This document shows, one piece after another, positions 1 through 12,000 of a DNA stretch of 64,000 bases (the stretch's first letter is position 1; every line of letters starts with the position of its first letter). This DNA is from Rhabdornis inornatus (lineage: Eukaryota; Chordata; Aves; Passeriformes; Rhabdornithidae). Location of the stretch: contig VWZS01000324.1 in the NCBI GenBank assembly GCA_013397075.1, positions 413,489 through 477,488 on the forward strand. The letters run 5' to 3'. Both the position numbers and the translations under genes were made by a program. The notes beneath the pieces are model-generated. The model did not search any database. It was given only the letters and a program-made list of their open reading frames with translations, and was not told where the DNA came from.

Positions 1-3000
1 AATCTTTTCAAATTGTATGTTGGGACGTAGAGCTGTGCTTCCTTTTTGCCTTGCAAGCCCAATGATTCTGCTAATTTTTATTTCATTCTGAACAGAGCGC
101 TTCAGTGTTAGGTAGATTCTCCCTGATGCAGCACTACATTGTAACATCAACACACATGCATTGACAACACCAACTAATGCAACTAGTTATACTCACTCTC
201 AGTTTCCTGTTTGACAGCACTTTCTTTTCGAGGCAGTGTAGCTGGGATGGATTAGGTTGCAAGCATCAAAGACAAAGACAAGTTAAAATGCAGTTTGCAC
301 AAACCATGCACAAGATGCAAGTTAAGCTCTAACTGGAAAGAAACATGCAGAGAACTATAAGCAGCAAGTAACTACATTGCAAACACATTTAGTTGGAGAG
401 GTACTATTCTAGAAATTCAGTATCTATGGAAAATAGAGTAAGTTTCTAGGTATTAAAATTTGATTTTTCTTGTATAGTATGTTCAAAGAACACTTTTGGT
501 AACACGTATTTAAGTTCTCCCAAACTGAGAAGTCCATTAAATTATTTGTCAGACTCAGTTTCCATCAAAATCATATCAAAAATAGACATGAATAAATTAA
601 AATGTACTTATGGAAGTTTTTTACTGAGTCAGAGATATTGTCCACCTTTTCAATTTAAAACACACACAATTACTGCAAAATAATTTATATCGACAGTAAG
701 ACTGGCTAACCTTTTCTTAGTTTATGCAAATCAGGATGTTTACATAGAGAATACATCTTTTGCATTCATGCTGCACAAAAACAGATGACTGCAAATTTAG
801 AGAGGATAAAAATAATAAAAATATAGTAAAAAAATTTTACAAAGAAGTTTTTATATTTTCCCTGGGTTTTTTTCAGAATTGAAGTTTCCTCAAGTGGACT
901 TCAATATGAAATTTAAAGTAAATGGGCGTTTGTAGAAAATATAGAATCCCTAGAGTAAAAAGGCATTTGCATACATACACTAAAAGCAATATGTGGTTTT
1001 AAAAAGATCTTGATGAGGATGGATGCTACAAGCCCCCCAGAATGGAGCAGGCAAGCAGAGCCTATTGTAATAGAATGAGTAGATACTTCTATATGCCACA
1101 AACATGTCTTAAATACCAGATGTTCTCAAGTAGGCAAAACTACTGATAATTGTAACTGTAATTAAATTGAAATTTAATTCCAGCCTAGTTTTTAGATTTT
1201 GGGGGTTTTGGCAGATTTTGAATAAAAAAGGTTTAGGCACAATATATTTGGCATGTGCAACTGCCATGCATTGGTCCCATTTCTTCATCATCCTCAATTT
1301 CTAAACACTTGGGACTTATTACAGAATGTGAATAACTATGAAGATCAGGCCTGGATGATCAGGGGAGCCTTAGTGGCTTTTGACAAGCTATATCACATAG
1401 AGTTATGACAACAGTAGCACTCTTTCCAACACTGACTTTATGGTATTTAAGTATCAAAGTCTTGGCTTCATCAGAAAAGAAAAAAAAAAAGAATAAAGGA
1501 CTACTTAAGACAAGTGTGAATGCTCATGACCCAGGCTGGGTTTTTTTTAGCCATAAAAATGCAGACAAAGAACCTTGCGCTAGCACAGAATGCCAGAATT
1601 CTCCCAGCATCCCCTCTGCATTTGAGGCATTCAAATAGCAGTGCTATTCCCAAAGCACAAAAAAAAGGCAAGAACACACACCAACACAAACTTGGAAACA
1701 GACCATCTTTAGTATTTGAGTACAACTGGAGCATTATGCACTACACTACTCCTTAAACAAGTTTACTATTAAGAAGTGATGTATTTTGAATAAATGTGCA
1801 ATTAGCAGTAGTACAATCACTACAATAAACACAGACGCCTTTGAAATTACACACCCTTAGGAGGTGTTGAAACATAAATAAATTTGCACAAATACATGAC
1901 ACAAGTCTTCTCAAGGTGCAGCTTTTTCTCTGGTGAATTGAAGGACCTTTCTCCAAAATGCCTGATTGCTCCGTAACATTTACACAAGTTTGGGAACTGC
2001 TACAAAAGCTGTCTTTTCACAAATACAAATCACAAAACAAGTGTCAAGACAAAGTGTTTAGAATGTTTCACAAATCAATTTGTATTAGACTAAAGGTATT
2101 TTTTTTTTCTTGCAGTAAGATTGCTTTTCAAGACTTATAAATTAAAATGTTCTGACAGTGACATCTTATGGCGCTTCTCGCTTTTCATGTCCAGCAGCTT
2201 GCCAAACTTATCTTTCCAGTTTTCCCTCTCTCAAACAAGCCTTACCACCTTCCTGCTTTCTTCCTTTCATTACATTTTTCTGGTTTCTACCATCAAACTT
2301 CAAAGCATAAATTCAGGACCCAAAAGACGCTGACAGAACTTACTACTTACAGGTGCATGTAATTCTGGAATTCAGAATTTGCAAACTAGTAAACTGTGGC
2401 AAATATAAATATTTCAAACAAGCTTTGAAACACTGCACCTCAAAATACAGAACTAACAATACACAAACACACCTATACCAGTGTTGCTTTTTAAGTATCC
2501 AGGTTATTTTTTTTAAGCTTTACTTCCATATTCACATCAGACTAATGCAAGCAGGAATACTCCCTTAAATATAAATACCTACATGTTAACAAATTATGAT
2601 TTCTAATCTCAGGCTACATAGGTAAATCCCCCTGCAAAAACACATTAAAATATGTAAGTTTTACTAGGCAGAATTAGCATTAAAACTAGATTCTTAAAAA
2701 TCCACCCAATATTTACTAAAAGTAGAAATAACAGCAGAAGGAACACAATGCTGCCCAAACTCCCTTTAATTACAAGAGTTGATTTTTCAAATTTGTTCAG
2801 GTAATAAAGTGGGATGATTCAAGTAATAAAAACTGAGTGTAGATTTGAAAACTGAGAAAAATACTGTATTTTATACTTTTATTTTGACTAATTTACCAAG
2901 ATTTCAGTTGTGCTACTTTGGCCTTGTGAAAGTCAGAAGTTTTACCAATCATATTTTTCATCCAACTTCTTCCCTCTTGCCAAAAGCAAAGAATTTTACG

Positions 3001-6000
3001 CCATTACAAAATTAGCCCTAGGTGTCATAATGGGTGTTTTATACACAAATAGTAAGATTCAACACAAGATATGTGCCTTCTGGAAGCTTACCAAACTTTT
3101 TTCCTTCTCTGGTTGTGCCTGTCATCTTGATCTTGGCAACTTCAAAGAAATCTTTTATTTCCCTTTCATAAAGTCGTGATAAATAATCCATATAATTCTT
3201 AAAAGAAAAATGTACATTTAGTTAACAGGTGTTCATACCGATTTTCTTCTCTCATAGGTAAATAACCCTTAAGACCTCCGTATTTTCAAATCCTACTAAA
3301 TAATGAACTGATTTGGACTACATAAGTATATATATTTATGCAGCACGCATAAAAATATATTAACAATATTTAAACAGCTTATATTCATTTTCATAATGAG
3401 TTCACTGAGGATTAACCAGAAACTTCTACTTTTCCTTCATAATGAAAAATATGCATTGCAGTACCTACAGACAGGATTACTAGTGGTAGAGCATCACAGA
3501 ATTCAATTCAAGGCTAGAATAGAGAGAATTCAGCACCATTCTCCCTATTCTATCAGACTCTTACTGTGCCCCCAAAAGCACACATAAACATGTAATTCTC
3601 TCATTTTTTCATTAGAAGATCACAAAGATGCCAACCATTCATTATCTGCTTTACACTGAAGGCAAAGGAATAACTATTCCGAAACTATTTTCAAAGTCTA
3701 ATTTAAATCTTCCATTTAAGAATGACAGTACTTTAATTTAAAAAATACTTGTTTTGTAAGGACTAACTTTTCCTTGACTTCTACCTGAACATTTTGTATG
3801 CTTCTGTAGTAATTTTTTTTATTCCATGTTAGTTTTAAACAAGATAGTTAAAAGTTACATGCATACAAGGGGAAAACATTTCTATTTAATCTGTACAAGA
3901 GACCTCTGAAATTTTTGACACTCCCAAGTGAAATGAAAGTCTGTTGAAAGAGAGATGTTACACAGGCAATAAGCACACCAATTTGAAATTAGCTTAATTA
4001 TTTTTCTTACTAGCCTGTATAACGGCAAACTTGTTTTACATAAATATTAAGATAAGTATCTTGTGATACTTCAGCATAGAGTGCTTGAGGGGGAAAAACT
4101 AACAGAGCAGGAGACCACAAAAAATGAAGTTTCCTATTCTAAAAAGAAATAAGAAAAGAGAAGCAGTGAGTTATACTTAATATACAGCAACAATAAAATG
4201 ACATGTACAAACCCACAGGCAATTCTTTTGACTCTCAAGCCCAGCCTATTATGTACATTCTCTAGCATCATTTCATCACTTCACATACCTTTGTTAGCCC
4301 TTCATATTTTCCATAATCTGTGTTCTTGAGCCACTCCATCAGTTTAGCGTATCGAAGTAAATCTCTGTGAAATGGATGATGATTGGGTAATGTCAACTCA
4401 GCAGAATGCTGGGCAAGAGTGGAACTCTGATCGTGACCCTTGATAAAAAAAAGTATTAAAGTAAATCTGGAAGCACTACACAGATGTACTAGAAGTTCCC
4501 TGAAAACTTTCATATGAAGACAGCATCTCATTCAGACAAAGAGAAAGGCCTCAAAATACCTTGCATAGAAGCAAGGTCTAGAGATGCAGACTGAAAAATT
4601 GACAGCTAACATAATACAGACACCAAGTTATTACAGCCATGGCAGGTAGTGCATCTTAATAAGCTTGTTCATTTTAAGGCTCTTTGCTTTCAGGGTGAGT
4701 CACTCTGGCACTTTTTGTCAAAGAATGCAATGTGCACCTAAACAAAAATTTAATGAGAAGCGTTCACTTGTTCCTGAAAAATTTTAAGAGATTATCACAT
4801 TATTCCTCTAAATAAAATAAAATATATCTGCTTCTGTTTAAAGATGTTTTTCCCATACACAATTTTCAAATCCCCAGTTAATGGGTAGCCTGGGTGTTGA
4901 TGAGCTTTATACCTCCCCCCTGAAAGCCTGGTCCAGTTCAACATACTTTAGTCCACTTTGGCCAAGCCTTCCTTGATCAAATCTTACAAACACCAGTGCA
5001 CACACCACACACATTCCTTCTCCCTCCACACAAACAGACACACACAACACACTGTCACACATGATTTAGTGTTCTAAGCTTTCACTTGCTGGAACTCACA
5101 AGCTTCCTGAGCAATTCAGGAAGAGCAAGAAAGGTAACACCTCTGTGCAGCCACACAGCAGAACACACAACGACTATCCCTGGGTTAAAAGAATGGAGGA
5201 TGAGACTTAATTTCCACATGGCTTTAATATTTTCTGTAAAGTCTTTTCTTACTGGGTTTGCAGTAAATACAGCAACAGAACTTATAGTTTGTGCCACGGC
5301 AGCACACAAAGATTGCACTAATTGGTCTCCAATTCCTGCATCACATGCAGGTAGTTTATGCAGGTCGTCAATGTCAATGACCATCCCTGAGACAGGAAGC
5401 ATTCCTGACAGTTCTATCTTGGACACGACAAGTCAGCAGAATAAGCTATACCATTTAAAAACTGCCTTTGCCTGTTTCTAAGTTGGAACAGAAGCCAGTT
5501 TGGATCAAAACTAAAGCAACTTTGTCTTACCCTTTTTCTGTGGTACTGGGTACAACAGTTCAAGTTCAAGTCTTTCCTTAGAGAAAGCTCTTCCACAATA
5601 CATTCACAGACTTGTTTAAAAAAAAAAAACCTAAGATTTAATTTGTAAAATACTTTTACTAAGTAACACAACACAAATACTGCCAGCTTCTGGATAAAGC
5701 TGAACTACTACATAACCAAAGAATGGTTTGAGTTGGAAGGGATCTTAAAGACCATCTAGTTCTAGCTCCCCTGCGATGGGCAGGGACACCTTCACTAGAC
5801 CAGGCTGCCCAAAGCCCTATCCTTGAAAAACTGGACTTGAACACTTGAATGATGAGGCATCCACAAGTTCTTTGGCGACCTGTTTCAGTACTTTTTTTGT
5901 ATCCAACATGGGTGTGAACTTACTCTGAGCCCTGCTCTTTTAACTACATAAACTGACATACAAATAGACCCAAAGAAACAAGTCCTGGCCAACTTCATTA

Positions 6001-9000
6001 ATTTATGCTCACAGAAAATGGGGAAGGATAACACTACAAATTTCACTTAAAAACAATCCTGTAGTCTGACTTCAACAAAAAGCTAACATAGTGTAATTAT
6101 TAGAACATGTAATTTGGAATTGGAATCCAGCCAGCACTAGCAACACAGCTGCTGTTGTGATTACTGAGGTCACACTCAATACTGTGGGCATACCTTTGGG
6201 CATACATATAGCAAATCTTTTCAATAAATCTTTGATATGCCTCTATGAAAAAGAGATTAGAGAAACTCCCTCTAACCCCTCATTTGTTACATTCCTACAC
6301 CATGCATTTTTAATGCTCAAGTTCATTATAGTTTAACATAACTTACCTGGTGGCTTTCACAGCTTTCACCAACATCAACACAGCCTACATCAGTCCAAAT
6401 GCTCATTCATATTACTACTACGAAATACTCAGCTATCCAAGTTTTTATTTCTTCTTTCATGTAACCATTGTATTCATGTCTCTTTATTACACACAACTTT
6501 TCTGGTTAGTAGTTGCATTCTTTATCAAGCTAGATGACAAATTCCCTTGCAAGGTAAATTTCTCTCTCCAGGCCAACTTTTCCACAAGACTAACCATTCT
6601 GGTTACAGTAAATTATGCCCTGTCCAAGACTGCTCTAAAACATTACAGAGCTTCTAGGGGTACCTTTCCCATCGCATTAACAGACTTTCTCTCATTACAC
6701 ATAAATTTATACCATTATCAAATGACACCCTAAATTTGTTATTCAACTGTTCTATAGTTTCAAAGCTCCAACCTACTTCTTATTTCAAAGGCAGAAAGCC
6801 CGGAGTTGCCTTTAAATTGAGTGCTGAACCTGGTTGTTAAAAAATCTTTAAAGTCATAGGTTAATTTATTAGTAGTATTACACAATAAAGACAACCACAT
6901 TAACTGTTTGTAAACAGTTTTTAACACTGCAGCAAATGGCAATCTGAAGTTGCATTTCTGATTAAAATTCTTAATATTTATTCTCCTTTTAATGTAAAGG
7001 AGGTGAAGCACTTTAGTATCTTACAACAGTAGTTTGAATCAAGCATTGAGTTATTTTGCTTTTCAAAAAATAAAGAACAATTTCATACTTTCAAGGAAAT
7101 ATATTTAGGCTCAAATGCCAATATAACTATGTTTTTCCATCTAATGACTCACAAATCAGAATGTCTTGCTTATATTAACAGCTGCCTAGACATGATTGAG
7201 TTTTCATTTACAATTCTTTACCTTTATTTTTTTCTGAAGTGCTTTAAATTACTTTTTAAAGAAACATTCTAAACAAATAATGCAACTCATCAGATGTTAA
7301 AGGTAACAAAGTATTGGAGTTGAGGCTTCCAACATGAGATTAAGAAATTGCTATATTCCTCAAATGAACAAACAGCTCATTTTAGTAAGATTACACAAAA
7401 ATCTGAGATACCTCCAGCACTTGAATCTGTATCTCAAAATGAAGGACAAACCCCATTTTTTTCCTCTTTTACAACAAAGAGCTTTGCAGAGTCTCATCTC
7501 CTGCCGTTAATGAACTCTTCCTGCTTAAACTTAACAGCAAAGTCATTATTTTTATCTGTTGATTAATACCTTACAGCTAAGAGCAAGCCAAAACTTTTCA
7601 GAGGGCAAGTTTGTATGAAAAACAATGTGAGCCCACTATTAGTATCAGAATTTTAAAAAGCAAATTGCTAATTGGTAATAGCATTTTCAACAGCACTGGA
7701 AGGTGTCTTAAGAATAATAATTTTATCTAATACCCATAATATTACACCGTAGTAAAAATCTCTTACCATTTTTTTAAATAAAATCCTCAGAAGAGAACAT
7801 CAGAAAGACATTCTGTTACACAGCCACTTCCATATACAAATCCAATATCCAAATTTTGTGGATTCATTTACACAGGACTTAAACAACATAGCTTCTACTT
7901 GTTCATTTAAGAGCTGGGACACATAGTCTACACCCAGGTTTTCAAAATATGGAAAGTGACAGAGGAAAAATACCTTCTTAAGAATAGAAGCTAAAGGCAA
8001 AAAAATTAATATGCTGTGGAGCTGGAATTCTTCTGCAAAGTGAAGAAAATGTAGGAAACAGTTATTTTTGCCATAAAAATCCAGGCTCTAAATGCAATTT
8101 TCTTTACAATTTTCTAGCATTACTCTATTCCATTTTCTGCACACAGTCTAATACATAAAATCTAGAACTGTAAAACTTTTATTGTGCTAATATGTATAAA
8201 ACCAGAATTATTATTTTTTCTTTACAAATACTGCAATTTCACACAATTGCAGTACCTTTACTGTTGTATATTTCTAACTATTTCCTGAAAATATTTTTCC
8301 TCCATGCATGTCAGTCTGTCTCAGCAACTTTTGGGGATGAGATCAGAGGAATGTTAGCTCATAAACAGATAAACAAAGCTTCAGGGGTGACAAAAATAAT
8401 AGAAGTGAAAACGGATGTAAGTCTGATGCTCTGTAATCAGTAAGGACGAATTTCTTTTTGCAAAGTAAAAAATGCAGCTGCTAGTTAGATAATTCAAGCT
8501 CAGGAAAAAAATTAGTTAGAAAACCTTGTATCAAACTCAATGTACTCACTGGAACTGAATGATAGGAGGACCTGTTATAGAGTTGAAGGAAGGTCTGAGT
8601 AAACTAATTGAAGATAAAAAACACATAAATTAAAAAGCTGAGGCTAAAAAAACCACCCAGACTTTAGGTAAAAAGTCAGGACAGTGTTTTATGAATAACT
8701 CAAGTTAAGAAACAAAACAAAGGTTAAGACGTTTTGTTTGGTATGTTTAGTTTTGTTTTGGGGTTTTTTTTATGGTCTTTGAGGTTTAGACAGCAAGACC
8801 TTCTATATTTTCAGCTAACATCCTTAGAAAAGGTCAATGCTTTTTCTCCTCAATAATCAAGCTCTACGATTAAAATAAATCCTTATATATCACATAATGC
8901 ATTTTATTCGGATAGCAAGCCCATTAAAAAGAGATGTTTGAGGTTTTTTTAAATGTAAGAGACTCCTGCAGGCAGTTATAGTTTGGTATGCTTAGCAATA

Positions 9001-12000
9001 TCTCTGCCTGAAGACCTTCTAACATTTACTGATTACTGCACAGAATATGTCCAATTTTAGATAAGACTGTTTTTCTTCTTCAGAAAAGTTTGTGACCAGA
9101 AGTTTCATATTCAATAGTAAGAAATAATACCTGCTGAACAAACACGCTGTTCAAATGACTGGCAAGTCTCCGTGCAAACTGCTCGCGCAGGTCACTAAAC
9201 CGCTGTTGCTGCTGCTTCACTGCATGAAGCATATCATGTCCTACAAACAAAAAGGACTTTAGAGTGTACAAAGTAATATATTGTATAGGTGAACCAAGAG
9301 GACCAGAGGTCACAATTCCTTCAATCAACAGAACAAAATCTGAGACTAGTTAGCAAGGCACTACCACGATAAATTTTGTCTGTTAGACAGTACTCTAACA
9401 AAAACATTACCTGGACGAAGAGCTACATTCATACATTGTAGAAGGGCATCTGCTGCATTAGTGCAGGCCTCAATGCCTCGAGAAGATGTCAGATCTCCCT
9501 CCTGAAGGGCCTTTATATGGCCCTTAGCCAGATCCATGTGATTCTACAAAATAATGGATAGTATCGTCCGTAAGGTGAAAGCAAATTAGTTTGCCATGCT
9601 AGTGAACCAAGGAAGGATAAATACAATTTCATCATTATGACTTAATGAAAATAGTGCAACAATGAAATAGAAAAATAAGCTCATTATTTTAAAGCAACTT
9701 CATGCTAAAGAGGGTAGCAACCTAAAAGAATTTTATACCTGACAAGAAAAGCCATAGTACACATAACAAAAATGCTTACCACTAAGAACTCTATCTCTGA
9801 CAGCAGTTTAACATTATTTGTGTTGCTGAGATGAATTAGGTGGTTGCTTTCTGAAATTTGATCCATTTGCTCCTTTACACTCTGAAGCATTTCTTCATAA
9901 CTGCTCAGCTTTAGCTCAATTTGATCAACTTCCTTTAGAGCTTCATCCAACAACTTCATCAAGATATTCACCTGTTTCTCTGAGGCCATAATGGACTGAA
10001 TATTTGCCTGTGCAGAGAAGAAAGTCACATTTTAGAAGACATTTTTATATCTCAAAAGCATTCCTATATCTCTTTCTCCCACTATTACTGCCAAATACTT
10101 TCCAAAACTCTTGATGAAATCAACAAAATAAAATAAGTCATAGTGTTACTGAACACAGAATTCCTCAATCTATGACACTTCCTTGTTTCAAAAAGGTAAG
10201 ATATAAAGCCAAAACTTTGCTCAAGTTCTTGGAGTTGAAGTATAGGTCTGCAGAAAAACAAAAAGCCAAACAGCAATCCCTACTATACTAGAAGATTTTT
10301 AGTTCCAATAAAAAAAAAGAACATAGGTGGTAAGGTCAGATTTTCTGTTGCAAGATCAGCCATTGCCATGAAAGAAGCAATTTTCAAAATATGCAAGAAA
10401 CACGCAACTTGACAGTTTGAGGAGGTCATTGATGGTTCTCTCAAGTCTGTACCCCCTACATCTCCTAAGTTTTCCAAGTGACCTCTAGAATGCTGGCTTG
10501 TTTAAAAAACATTTACATTTAAGTATGTGACAGGTCAGGTTAACTACCTTTTCAGAGAATGCTATGTGGTTAGCATCAAAGAGAACAGTTCAGCATGCTG
10601 GCACACTGTGCATTGGAAGGAATGCTTACCCCATCTAGCACCTGCAGCTCTCTCGACAACTTCTCTGCAAAGGCTTCAGCATTAGCAATAGCGTATTCAC
10701 ACCCTTCCATCATTATTTCAATATCCTGCTCCTCTCTTGCATTTAACTCCTGGTATTCATCCACAGCTTCTTCATCACCTCCCGTGACACTTTGATTCTC
10801 TCCACTTGGAACAGATTCTTAGGCAGAGAAGGAAAATAAAATCCATTATCAAGTCCAGAAAGGCGCAAGCATTTTAAGAGTACTTCAGTATGTTTAACTA
10901 TCTGTAAGTATACGAGTCCATTAAACAACTCTCCTAAAAAGCACCTACTGCCTACGAACAATTTTTCAAGTCTCAGTCTTCCACACGCTTCATTACAATT
11001 TCCAGAACTGATTCCCAACAGCAATGTTTTCCAAATTATGTAACATAAGAAAAATAAAAATATCCACCTTCCGTTATTCCAAGGAACAAACCTCATCTTA
11101 GTTTATTCACCTCTTACACTCGTAATCAGCATCAGAATATATTACAGTATTACACTCCTTTTGTTAGTGGAAAATCAGTAAAAGTTAGATTCTCTCTTTT
11201 CATTGACAGAGCATAAGAGAAACATACTAAAGATTAAGATATGTACCACTGAATAAATAAAAGTTATCTTGACGCTAGAGATGAGTTTCACAGCAGGAAA
11301 ATCAGTTCTGAGCTAAGTGAAAATCAAACAAACAATGGTTTCATTAACTACGATTTCTCACAGCAGTGCTTAATGAATTTAACAAGCTACTCAGAGGCTG
11401 ACAAATTAATATTAATACAGGCCAGCCAGGAAGTGTTTAGGATATCTCAAACATCTCTTTTATCTCTAGCAACTTGATAAGCTAACCAAAGAACTAAAAA
11501 ACCAACCAACCAACCAACAAGCATATTATTTGAGAAGATTGCTTAAAAGGCAAAATAAAGGAAAAAGGTGTTACGCACCTTCTGCAACTTTAGGAAGTTC
11601 TGAAGAATTAAAAGGTATGGAAAAGCAGAGGAGAGGAAGCAGAGAATGTTAGCTAGACAAAGCACGAACAGTTTATACATTTCAGTAGCAGTAAGTTTGA
11701 ATGTTTTATTATTGCACAAACTTGAAATGTTAGATGTTGGTTTAAAACAAATTCAGGTCAACACCAAAATACAGAAATACTATCCTTCCTGTTTCACATT
11801 TCTAATTCAATTTTTTCTGTGCATACCAGTCTAGTATTTAATACCAGTAGTTTCACCACTTCTGACAGATTCCATGTGATATGCTCTTACTTGCTAAGCT
11901 TTACTATATAAAATGTTAACAATTAAAAAATAATGTGACCATAAAAGTATTTGCTACAGAATAAGCAAGTAAGATACAAAGCCTTCTTAGCAACCAATCA

